Shown here: positions 8,725-16,757 of the stretch, one piece after another | How positions within the stretch are numbered: position 1 is the stretch's first letter | Layout: each line of letters starts with the position of its first letter | Source of the DNA: Casp-alpha2 sp036337015 | GTDB lineage: Bacteria; Pseudomonadota; Alphaproteobacteria; Rhodospirillales; Casp-alpha2 | Direction of reading: 5' to 3' | Length of the DNA stretch: 64,000 nucleotides | Assembly: GCA_036337015.1 (NCBI GenBank) | Contig: JAYZEZ010000007.1 | Span: 62,001 to 126,000 of the forward strand | Program-made: the position numbers and the translations under genes | The notes under the pieces: model-generated | The model's database searches: none | What the model saw: only the letters and a program-made list of their open reading frames with translations | What the model was told of the DNA's origin: nothing

Positions 8725-10512
8725 TTAATCTCCAAGAACCTCAAAAACGCCACTATCAACCTTCAAGCCCTCAATATGACAACGATGCCATATCGCATAA
8801 AATAACAAAACCCACGCTGCTTGTTGACTTTTTTTACTATTACCATTATGGGTCGCTCTAAATAGTGACTGAACAGATTCTTTGTCGCAAATTTCCTCTA
8901 TACCAGGCTGCTTTGCAACCAAGGGACCAAGTCGATGCCCTTCATTTCCTATCCAATTTCCGACGGGTACTGTAAAGCCACGCTTGACAGAAAAGGGTTT
9001 AGAAATAGGAAGAGCTTTTTTAAGCCATTTACGAAGTAGCCACTTACCCTTTTGTCGACGAACCTTCATATTATCTGGTAAACCAAAGGCAAATTTAGCC
9101 AACTCACTGTCTAACAAAGGCACCCTACCTTCAACACCATTAGCCATCAAACAACGATCTAATTTATTCAACAGGTCATTGGGAAGCCAATCAAGACAGT
9201 CTGTAGCCTGTGCAACCTGCAAAAGTGTTCTCTCAGGATTTTTAGATGCTTTTTCAGCAAAGGAATATTCTTTACGCCATTGACTTGAGTTTCTACGCAA
9301 AACTCCAATTCCATCAAGCACACCACGTTCACGCATTGGTCTTCCACCAAAAAAACGAGAACGGCGAGCACGACGATAACGTCCGTAACCCCCAAACAAC
9401 TCATCTCCACCTTCACCAGTTAATATAACCTTAAGTCCTGCATCACGAGCTGCTGCAGCTAACTTGAATGTTGGAAGCATTGCATAATCAGCCGCTGGGT
9501 CATCCATTGCTAATACACATGCAGGAAGTAACGACCAAAAATCATCTTCGTTGAATTCAACATCGTAAAATTTAGCACCAACAGCATTTGCTAGGAATTG
9601 TGCATGGGCACGCTCATCTGAAACAACTGTTTCAGAGAAGCCTGCTGTAAAAGCCTGAACTGGTGTATCATTAAGACGTGACATTAAAGCTAGCAACACA
9701 GAAGAATCTATGCCGCCTGATAAGAACATCCCATATGGCACATCTGATCTTTGATGAATGTTCATGCTATCAAATAGGATATGATCTAATTTCTGAAGCG
9801 CAGCATCTTCAGTTAAAATTTCTGGAACGCTCTGAGAAAAGGAAGAGGTCAAAATACGTTTTGCAATTCGGCCACAATGTATTTCAATTGTTTCTCCTGG
9901 AAGAAGTCTATAGACTCCTTCATAAATCGTCTTAGCTCCCACTGTAAAACGCAATTGCAATAATTCATCTCGAGCGGAATTGCGAATTTTAGGCTTCACC
10001 AAATCAGCCTTAAAAAGAGCTTGTGGCTCAGAGGCAAATACAAATCCCAATTCTGTCTCTGCATAGTAAAGTGGCTTAATACCAAACGGATCACGAGCAA
10101 GAATTAAGCTATCTTTAACTGGGTCAAAGATAGCTATTGCGTACATACCTCTAAGGTAACGAGCAAACTCCAAACCGTAGCGAAGATATAAGTGCAGGGG
10201 CACCTCACAATCAGATCGTGTTTGGAAATCCACTTGATCCATATTTAACTTTAACTCTATATAGTTATATATTTCTCCATTGGCTATCAGCGAAGTATTT
10301 TCATCGATTATTTTATTCTTAGCAAAAAATGGTTGAGTGCCCCCGTCTATATCAATGATAGCAAGACGTGTATGTGCTAGACCTACACTATTTGTTATGA
10401 AGTTGGTTGATCCATCGGGCCCCCGGTGAGCCAATGCTTTATTTAAGTTCTCAAGAAGTGAGGCACTGGGCTCCTCACCAGAAATAGTCATAATTCCTGC
10501 AATTCCACACAT
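8725..10512 (-). CDS. asnB: Asparagine synthase (glutamine-hydrolysing)-type amidotransferase
   Basis: 595 residues. The N-terminus is MCGIAGI, so Cys2 is the glutaminase nucleophile once Met is removed; ALAHRGPDG and the TRLAIIDIDGG segment complete the Ntn domain (about 1-210). The synthetase domain has SGGIDSSVLLALMS (PP-loop) near residue 265 and ILTGEGGDELFGGYGRYRR. It would make asparagine or amidate another carboxylate. Its start codon overlaps the stop of a glycosyltransferase (TGATG) and four glycosyltransferase genes lie upstream, so it may amidate a uronic-acid sugar in surface glycan instead of, or as well as, making Asn. Confidence 0.9.
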   Translation of the reverse strand: MCGIAGIMTISGEEPSASLLENLNKALAHRGPDGSTNFITNSVGLAHTRLAIIDIDGGTQPFFAKNKIIDENTSLIANGEIYNYIELKLNMDQVDFQTRSDCEVPLHLYLRYGLEFARYLRGMYAIAIFDPVKDSLILARDPFGIKPLYYAETELGFVFASEPQALFKADLVKPKIRNSARDELLQLRFTVGAKTIYEGVYRLLPGETIEIHCGRIAKRILTSSFSQSVPEILTEDAALQKLDHILFDSMNIHQRSDVPYGMFLSGGIDSSVLLALMSRLNDTPVQAFTAGFSETVVSDERAHAQFLANAVGAKFYDVEFNEDDFWSLLPACVLAMDDPAADYAMLPTFKLAAAARDAGLKVILTGEGGDELFGGYGRYRRARRSRFFGGRPMRERGVLDGIGVLRRNSSQWRKEYSFAEKASKNPERTLLQVAQATDCLDWLPNDLLNKLDRCLMANGVEGRVPLLDSELAKFAFGLPDNMKVRRQKGKWLLRKWLKKALPISKPFSVKRGFTVPVGNWIGNEGHRLGPLVAKQPGIEEICDKESVQSLFRATHNGNSKKSQQAAWVLLFYAIWHRCHIEGLKVDSGVFEVLGD

Positions 10513-11585
10513 CAGGATTGTTTCTTATCTGTATTGCTGATTTCATCGTTTCCAGAATCAAATTCTGAAGTAATGGATTCAAAAAAATTCAAATATTGAG
10601 CAACAACTTTTTTCTCAGCAAAATCCTTTTTGAAAGTTCGATTCCCATTACGAGCGATGCGAGAACGTTTTTGATCATCTTTTAATAAGTCTTTAATGGC
10701 AAAGGCCAAGGCTCTCGCATCGTCAACGGGAAATAAAATTCCATTTTCACGATCTTTTATTAAAGCTTTAGGGCCGAGACTTTCAGCAGCTATTACTGGG
10801 GTGGCTTGAGCCCAGGATTCAAGAATTACATTGCCAAGCGGCTCATGGCGAGAGGGGCATATAAATATGTCTCCGCTTGCTATCAATGAAGGAACATCTT
10901 CACGCCACCCTAAAAATCGCGTACGTGGTTTTACTCCCAATTCTTCAGCTTTTGCCATAAGCTCCTTCTTCAACGGCCCATCGCCGGCTATCCAAAGGTA
11001 AGCACCTTGGATCCTAGACAGAGACTCTAGTAGGACATCAAATGCCTTATTTTCATGTAACCGTCCAATAGCAACAATTAAGGGTGCATTATCTGGGGTA
11101 TACAATTTTGTTCTTTGGAAAGGCTTTGCTTCAGAACCAGGCACAAAGTTAGGCAAGTAATGAGTTTTTTCTTCAGACCATCCATCATTAATTATATATT
11201 TACGTATTTCTTCTGTATTGGCGATCAAGTGTCTACATTTTTTATAGTATTTTAGATTATAGTATCCTCCTAACCTACCAACATGAACAAAATCTCCCTT
11301 TGGCATTTTGTTTGACGCACGATTCATCCAAGTAAGAACCACATTTGGTTTAAACGCATTAATTTCTTTCTTTAAAACTCTTGTTGTCTTGAAATCAGCC
11401 AGCCCCCCAAAGGGCAACTCCAAAGGATCAATCCCAACTTTACGCAAAGCAAGTGCACGAGAGGGATGCTCGCGAATAACGACTCGTTGGTCCAATCCAA
11501 CATTATGCAGAGCTGTCACAAGTCTGACAAAAAACACCTCAGCACCGCCGAATTCAGCGCCTGCCATCACTTGCAGGACACGCAT
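10512..11585 (-). CDS. Glycosyltransferase, GT4 (group 1) type
   Basis: 357 residues. GT-B fold: an N-terminal glycine-rich MAGAEFGGAEVFFVRL region for acceptor handling and a C-terminal nucleotide-sugar site with GRLHENKAFDVLLESL, GDGPLKKELM, FLGWREDV and ICPSRHEPLGNVILESWA, which supplies the EX7E motif. It transfers an activated sugar during LPS or capsule synthesis at the inner membrane; sugar and linkage cannot be read. The stop overlaps the asnB start by one base, and its start is 1 base beyond the next glycosyltransferase stop. The last 20 residues are polar and probably unstructured. Confidence 0.88.
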   Translation of the reverse strand: MRVLQVMAGAEFGGAEVFFVRLVTALHNVGLDQRVVIREHPSRALALRKVGIDPLELPFGGLADFKTTRVLKKEINAFKPNVVLTWMNRASNKMPKGDFVHVGRLGGYYNLKYYKKCRHLIANTEEIRKYIINDGWSEEKTHYLPNFVPGSEAKPFQRTKLYTPDNAPLIVAIGRLHENKAFDVLLESLSRIQGAYLWIAGDGPLKKELMAKAEELGVKPRTRFLGWREDVPSLIASGDIFICPSRHEPLGNVILESWAQATPVIAAESLGPKALIKDRENGILFPVDDARALAFAIKDLLKDDQKRSRIARNGNRTFKKDFAEKKVVAQYLNFFESITSEFDSGNDEISNTDKKQS

Positions 11586-12623
11586 TTAAGCTAACAACGC
11601 TTCAAATGCTAGTGCTGCCTGTGGCCAGCGCCAGTTTTGTTGCGTCCTTATAGCTGCACGATGCTGGGATCTCCATAGGTCATCGTCAGTAAGTAGTTTT
11701 TTGGCGTTATCAATAAAAGATTCTTGATCCTTAGCAATAAATCCAGTTTTATTATTAAGGACGCGCTCCTTAACAGAGCCTAGATTTCCAACCACAGCAG
11801 GCACCCCCATAGCCTGAGCTTCCCCAACAGACAGACAAAAAGTTTCATTAAGATCACCTCGATAGAGCATTACCCTAGAAGCTCGCAACTCCTGGGCAAG
11901 CTCTTTTTTAGGCAAAGTGCCACGAAGTCGCACTCCCTGATCTTCCATCGACCTTGCTCGTTCAAGTACCAAGTTCATATCTCCTGCCTTTGCCTCTCCT
12001 ACATGACCATAAGTATCAGCACCAGCAAAAACATGAAGTTCAGCTCTTGGAACACGGGGTTTTATTCCAGAGCTCCATAGGTCAAGTAGCCAGTCAAGTG
12101 ATCGCAATGGGTTGGATGTAAAAACTGCGCGAGGAGCAGGTGGAGATACTAATTCACGTTGCTCGCAAAAAACATCGGACAGCCCATAAGGTATTACAAT
12201 ACGCTTACCAGCAGGCGCCCAGTTAGGATAAGTAGTGGCATGATAGTCACCAATAAAAATAATAACTGGTTTTATCCACCAAAGTTTTGACAAATATCGC
12301 CATTTTAATAGATAACCTGCTGGATTATGTATCCAAAAAACCGTACGACGTGCCTTCGGCATACGTCCCAACAATTTATCCCCTCTATTAGCAATATATA
12401 AATCAACTTCATCAGGCCAAGGCTCAGATTTAATTGACCGCCAAGATACACCATTATAGTTAATCGACTTTTTACAGTTATTCATAACAAAAACTTCATG
12501 CCCACGCTGAGCTAATTCCTGCATCAACGCTACAACAGATGTCTCCACACCACCAAGAGGGCGTTCATATGGTGTCTGGCCATCAAATTCTATACCATCG
12601 TCAGCAAGGACAATACGCGCCAT
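11586..12623 (-). CDS. Glycosyltransferase, GT4-like
   Basis: 345 residues with a GT-B outline. The N-terminus has YERPLGGVETSVVALMQELAQRGHEV, the usual acceptor-side glycine-rich start, and the C-terminal half has FCLSVGEAQAMGVPAVVGN with the EX7E-type motif of GT4 enzymes. A variant nucleotide region (AVFTSNPLRSLDWLLDLW) is seen. It sits between another GT4-type enzyme and a GT2 gene with zero or one base between stops and starts, so the block is translated as a unit. Sugar specificity is not readable. Confidence 0.83.
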   Translation of the reverse strand: MARIVLADDGIEFDGQTPYERPLGGVETSVVALMQELAQRGHEVFVMNNCKKSINYNGVSWRSIKSEPWPDEVDLYIANRGDKLLGRMPKARRTVFWIHNPAGYLLKWRYLSKLWWIKPVIIFIGDYHATTYPNWAPAGKRIVIPYGLSDVFCEQRELVSPPAPRAVFTSNPLRSLDWLLDLWSSGIKPRVPRAELHVFAGADTYGHVGEAKAGDMNLVLERARSMEDQGVRLRGTLPKKELAQELRASRVMLYRGDLNETFCLSVGEAQAMGVPAVVGNLGSVKERVLNNKTGFIAKDQESFIDNAKKLLTDDDLWRSQHRAAIRTQQNWRWPQAALAFEALLA

Positions 12624-13391
12624 TCAGCGATCATCCTCCAACTTAGCTTTGAGATATGAAAGAATGGGGAAAAGACCTGCAAAAATAGCAAGTAAAAAAC
12701 CATATCCGCCTTCGCGATATCCCCGGCGAAAAAAATAACATTTTATAAACCGCGATACCATACGCCGTAAATTGTCACTCATAGAACCGATTTTGCCAGA
12801 CCTACGCAAATCTATTGCTCGTAAAGTAGAGTAGCTGTCAAGTCGACGAATCATATCAGAAATATCACGATCTACATAATGGATAATTCGGCTCTTTAAT
12901 TGAGGGCCCATAACTGCCCCTTTTGCCCATTTGAGAGGAGGATGAACACTAGCATCTCCCCAAACTTTTACGCCATTCCTAAAAAGCCCTGGATAGGCGG
13001 CCTTACCAAATGATGCCCCCCAGCCCCACCGCACTAGCTTTTCCCCAACATAATTGTCTACCAGTATTTCATGCCAATCAAACTTGTTAGTAGCGATAAC
13101 TTTTTTAATTTCTTGTCCCAGTTCCTTAGTTACTCGCTCATCAGCATCAATTTCGAATATCCATTTCCCCTTACAAGCATCAATACCTGCATTACGCCTA
13201 TCACTTTCGATAGCCCAAGAACCCTCAATTACGCGTTTCGTAAATCGCCGAGCAATATCTCCCGATGCATCTGTGCATTTATCAAGTAAAACAACGATTT
13301 CATCAGCAAAGCTCAAGCAAGCCAGACAATCAGCTATCTGAGATTCTTCATTATGAACTGAAATAACTGCAGAAAGTTGTATCTCATTCAT
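12624..13391 (-). CDS. Glycosyltransferase family 2, WaaE/KdtX-like
   Basis: 255 residues. GT-A fold with SAVISVHNEESQIADCL at the N-terminus, WKGK-IFEIDADERV (DxD-like Asp pair near residue 105) and GWGASFGKAAYPGLFRNG. The layout and length match the beta-1,4-glucosyltransferase group (WaaE/KdtX) that extends the inner LPS core from heptose. The C-terminal region carries RRGYREGGYGFLLAIFAGLFPILSYLKAK, a hydrophobic segment that should tie it to the membrane. It precedes two GT4-type genes in the same transcript. A hepta-sugar acceptor fits the GT9 gene just upstream. Confidence 0.85.
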   Translation of the reverse strand: MNEIQLSAVISVHNEESQIADCLACLSFADEIVVLLDKCTDASGDIARRFTKRVIEGSWAIESDRRNAGIDACKGKWIFEIDADERVTKELGQEIKKVIATNKFDWHEILVDNYVGEKLVRWGWGASFGKAAYPGLFRNGVKVWGDASVHPPLKWAKGAVMGPQLKSRIIHYVDRDISDMIRRLDSYSTLRAIDLRRSGKIGSMSDNLRRMVSRFIKCYFFRRGYREGGYGFLLAIFAGLFPILSYLKAKLEDDR

Positions 13392-13526
13392 CGCAAAGCT
13401 CCCTCATAAGGACTTAATATTAGAATACACACAATCAAACATTAGAAAGCAACCCATCACACGCTTCACAACAAATAATTCAGATATTTTGAATATAAAT
13501 CAACAGAGGCAAAGAATCTTTACACT

Positions 13527-14489
13527 TCACACTTCTTCTCCCAGAGTCTTTTTCCAAAGTTTTCTGGCTGCATCTTCGACCATATCAACAGTAAGGCCAT
13601 CCATAAGTGAGCCTGTATTGCGATGATCAAAGTTATTTGGAAAGATCTCTTCAAAAGTCTTATCAGAACGAACGGAAGCACTAAGGTGCCCCCAAGGCGC
13701 ATATAACTCATCCAAGCTAGGTCCAAATAAACCAAGTGTAGGGATGCCAACGGCGGCAGCTAGATGCATAAGGCCAGAATCATTGCCAATATAGAAATCT
13801 GAACGTTCTATACAAGCCCCAACCTCAATTAAATCAATTTTTCCCACCAAATCAATACACCGCTCTTTCGGGATAGATTCAATAATCCTTATAACTAACG
13901 GCCGTTCATCATCTCGTCCGAATAGGGCAATACGAGCACTTGGGAACAAACCATCTGACCTAGTCAAACGCTCTAGTAAATCTATAAAGTGATCTGGCCT
14001 CCAAGTTTTTGCAGACCAATTAGCTGTTGGACCAATTGCCAAAACTAAAGAGCCTTCAGGTATTAATTTAATTGCAGCAGTTCTCGCCCTATCTGGTATC
14101 CAAACCTTTGGACTTGGAGGTTGCTCACTAAGGCCCATTACCGAAGCCAGCTGTTCAACCCGATGACCTGAATTTCTTTTACGCTTAAAACGATAACGCC
14201 TCTTAGCAAGCAAGAGATAGGTCATAGGCGAGTTACGGAGATCTACTATTACATCCCAAATTGTTCCAACTACAGATCCCCACATGACAAGCCAATGTAA
14301 AGAAAATAACATTTTATCGAGAATAATTATACGTTTGAGATTAGGGACATCACAAAATATTGGCTCAGCAGCTGGTCCACAAGCAATAGTGACTTTAGAT
14401 TCGGGATAATTTGAGATTAACTGCGCTAACAGTCCAGAAGACAAAATCGCATCGCCAACTCTAGTAGAAGTTATAAAAAGAATGTTCAT
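13527..14489 (-). CDS. Glycosyltransferase family 9, heptosyltransferase-like
   Basis: 320 residues. Starts MNILFITSTRVGDAILSSGL, the GT9 N-terminus (WaaC/WaaF/WaaQ group) with the GDA acceptor loop. C-terminal FYIGNDSGLMHLAAAVGIPTLGLFGPS is the family's ADP-heptose binding signature, complete with the Asp that contacts the nucleotide sugar. It should add heptose (or a related sugar) to the lipid A-Kdo core in the cytosol. A 135-base gap separates it from the GT2 gene downstream, so it may have its own transcript. It diverges from the ygfZ gene, with 108 bases between starts. Confidence 0.88.
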   Translation of the reverse strand: MNILFITSTRVGDAILSSGLLAQLISNYPESKVTIACGPAAEPIFCDVPNLKRIIILDKMLFSLHWLVMWGSVVGTIWDVIVDLRNSPMTYLLLAKRRYRFKRKRNSGHRVEQLASVMGLSEQPPSPKVWIPDRARTAAIKLIPEGSLVLAIGPTANWSAKTWRPDHFIDLLERLTRSDGLFPSARIALFGRDDERPLVIRIIESIPKERCIDLVGKIDLIEVGACIERSDFYIGNDSGLMHLAAAVGIPTLGLFGPSLDELYAPWGHLSASVRSDKTFEEIFPNNFDHRNTGSLMDGLTVDMVEDAARKLWKKTLGEEV

Positions 14490-14597
14490 AAATACCTTAT
14501 TAAAATTAATAGGACACGTTATCTGGACTTGTTACTAAGATATTTTCTCCCCATTTCTATACTGACATATAGATAAATTAACAGTCACGAAAGACAA

Positions 14598-15509
14598 TTG
14601 ATGATCACCACCCCTCAATTTACCATCCTTGAACAACGTGGTCTGCTAGCCATATCAGGACCGGATCGCGTAGATTTTCTTCAGGGATTAGTGTCTAACG
14701 ACATAGAAAAGGTTTCAACCAATAGAACCGTCTATGCTGCCCTTCTAAGTCCACAAGGGAAATATTTGTATGACTTTTTTATTTATAAATTAAATAACAC
14801 TTTTTTTCTAGATTGTGAAAAAGACAGCCTTAATGAATTGAAAAAAAGGCTATCGCTTTATAAATTGCGCGCTAACGTAACGCTAGAAGATCACTCCGAT
14901 AAAATGGTTGTTATTGCATTGTTTGGAAATACAAAGTCAACCAAACAAGAACTTCCAACAAAACCAGGTCATACAATTACCTTTGGTGAGGGGGTCCTTT
15001 GTACAGACCCACGCATATCTGATATTGGCTGGCGTTGCCTACTCCCTTCTACTAAAGCCGAGAACTTTGTGAAAAGTTTTGGCTTCACTCATGCTCAATG
15101 TGATACCTATGAAAAAAATCGCTTATTACTTGGATTGCCTGATGGCAGCCGTGATTTAATTTTTGAAAAATCCATTTTGCTAGAAAGTGGCTTTAGCGAA
15201 CTAAATGGTATAGATTGGGGGAAAGGGTGTTATATTGGCCAAGAACTTACAGCGCGAACAAAATATCGAGGCCTTATAAAAAAACGCCTAATGCCAGTAA
15301 AGTTTGATGGACCACCTCCCAAAGCAGGAACTCTTATTTATTCGGAAAACAAAATTGCCGGAGAAATTCGATCAAACCTATCAACAAAAAATACTAGAAT
15401 TGGTATGGCATTTATAAGACTAGAAGCACTAAAAAATTCTACTAAACTAATTGCTGATGGTGTATTGGTTAGACCATCCCGACCCCACTGGATGCTAGAT
15501 GAGTTATAA
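14598..15509 (+). CDS. ygfZ: YgfZ/GcvT-family folate-binding Fe-S protein factor
   Basis: 303 residues. Folate-binding protein of the aminomethyltransferase fold that helps repair or maintain Fe-S enzymes such as MiaB. The hallmark is DWGKGCYIGQELTARTKYRG (KGCYxGQE) near residue 207. The N-terminal GPDRVDFLQGLVSNDI matches the family start. It is slightly shorter than E. coli YgfZ (326). Fifteen bases separate it from the methyltransferase gene, so they are probably cotranscribed. Confidence 0.9.
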   Translation: MMITTPQFTILEQRGLLAISGPDRVDFLQGLVSNDIEKVSTNRTVYAALLSPQGKYLYDFFIYKLNNTFFLDCEKDSLNELKKRLSLYKLRANVTLEDHSDKMVVIALFGNTKSTKQELPTKPGHTITFGEGVLCTDPRISDIGWRCLLPSTKAENFVKSFGFTHAQCDTYEKNRLLLGLPDGSRDLIFEKSILLESGFSELNGIDWGKGCYIGQELTARTKYRGLIKKRLMPVKFDGPPPKAGTLIYSENKIAGEIRSNLSTKNTRIGMAFIRLEALKNSTKLIADGVLVRPSRPHWMLDEL

Positions 15510-15524
15510 TTTTTTCATTTTAAG

Positions 15525-16193
15525 TTGATGACAAAAGATATCACCCAAGCGATACAAATACTTAATAGCTCACTTTCTATGCTAAAGCCTGTAGTCAAGT
15601 CTTTCGATAAAAGTCTTTCTATATATGGCTCTGACCCCAGAAGCGCTTTCTGGCGCAATGCTGAATGGCAAAGAAAACGCTTTGAGATACTATCTTCACT
15701 CTTTTTTAGTGAAGATCTTCAAGGTGGTATTTCTATCACTGATTTTGGCTGTGGTTACGGTGCCTTTTTTAATTATCTAAGAAATTCTTCAGTTATGAAA
15801 AACAGCAGATATATTGGCATTGATATTTCAGCAGCAATGATTAATCAGGCTCAATCCAAAATCACCGATCCACGAGCCAAATTTCAACGACAAATCATTT
15901 CCACAGAAACAACCGATTACACATTTGTCTGTGGCACATATAATATGAACATGGATGCAGATGAAAATGAATGGAAAAATTATATAAAAGCCAGTCTTGC
16001 ACAATTATGGTCAAAAACTACAAAAGGCCTCGCCTTCAACTTACTACGGTCAGATACAACAAAAAAGTTTAACAGCCTCTATTACGCCGATATAGAAGAA
16101 TTTCTAGATTTTTGCCATAATTCACTAGGCGCTAAAGTTGATTATTCTAATGACTCTCCTCTACCCGATTGGACAGTCTTTATACGACGTTAG
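15525..16193 (+). CDS. Class I SAM-dependent methyltransferase, substrate unknown
   Basis: 222 residues with a Rossmann SAM site: SITDFGCGYGAFFNYL (motif I, D-x-G-x-G), then YIGIDISAAMINQAQSKI (motif II acidic residue). No target-recognition domain is evident, so the substrate is open. The start is ATG at 15528 or the preceding in-frame ATG at 15525, 15 bases after ygfZ. The last 14 bases overlap the end of the convergent HIT gene. Confidence 0.75.
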   Translation: MMTKDITQAIQILNSSLSMLKPVVKSFDKSLSIYGSDPRSAFWRNAEWQRKRFEILSSLFFSEDLQGGISITDFGCGYGAFFNYLRNSSVMKNSRYIGIDISAAMINQAQSKITDPRAKFQRQIISTETTDYTFVCGTYNMNMDADENEWKNYIKASLAQLWSKTTKGLAFNLLRSDTTKKFNSLYYADIEEFLDFCHNSLGAKVDYSNDSPLPDWTVFIRR

Positions 16194-16611
16194 CTGAAAT
16201 ACAATCAGCTAACTTACGAATTTCTTCTACATTACCCGCGGTAAGTTCCCAATTCATAGTCAGTTCATCACCTATTGATCGAGGAATCACATGGACATGC
16301 AAATGGAATATAGACTGTTTGGCACCTGGTCCATTTGCCTGAACAATACTAATTCCTTCAGGGCTAATAGATTTTTGTATGGCGCGCGCAATGCAGCCTG
16401 CTGCTGCAAAAGACTTACCGATCCATTCACTAGGAGTTTCAATAATATCCCGAGCATGAAATTTTGGAATAACTAGTGCGTGACCTGGTGCTATAGGGTT
16501 TATATCCATAAATGAATAAACATACTCATCTTCAAAAATTTTAAAGCTCTTAATCTCACCCTGTATAATTTTGCAAAAAATGCAGTCTTGCTCAAAATAG
16601 GAACTTAACAT
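16180..16611 (-). CDS. HIT-family nucleotide hydrolase/transferase
   Basis: 143 residues. The histidine triad appears near the C-terminus as HLHVHVIPR; the N-terminus has CIFCKIIQGEIKSF with a CxxC typical of the Hint-like branch, and APGHALVIPKFHARDI is the conserved central strand. HINT proteins hydrolyse nucleoside phosphoramidates such as adenosine 5'-monophosphoramidate. The stop lies inside the end of the convergent methyltransferase gene. Confidence 0.92.
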   Translation of the reverse strand: MLSSYFEQDCIFCKIIQGEIKSFKIFEDEYVYSFMDINPIAPGHALVIPKFHARDIIETPSEWIGKSFAAAGCIARAIQKSISPEGISIVQANGPGAKQSIFHLHVHVIPRSIGDELTMNWELTAGNVEEIRKLADCISANVV

Positions 16612-16757
16612 GGCTATATATCCCCAAAAATTGATTCTGTATAAAACCCAACCTCCCCAAAAAGTCTAAGCACAACAATTAGAAACGCCTATAGGTATCT
16701 TTTAGTTTAGTAGACAGACGCAATCGAATGAAACTATGTTATCACTTACATGATAAA

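Noticed and set aside
16612..16757. A frameshifted remainder of pyruvate phosphate dikinase after its stop
   Set aside because: Only 146 bases lie before the HIT gene and none of the frames there carries a PEP-binding motif, so the missing third is not hidden by a simple frameshift.
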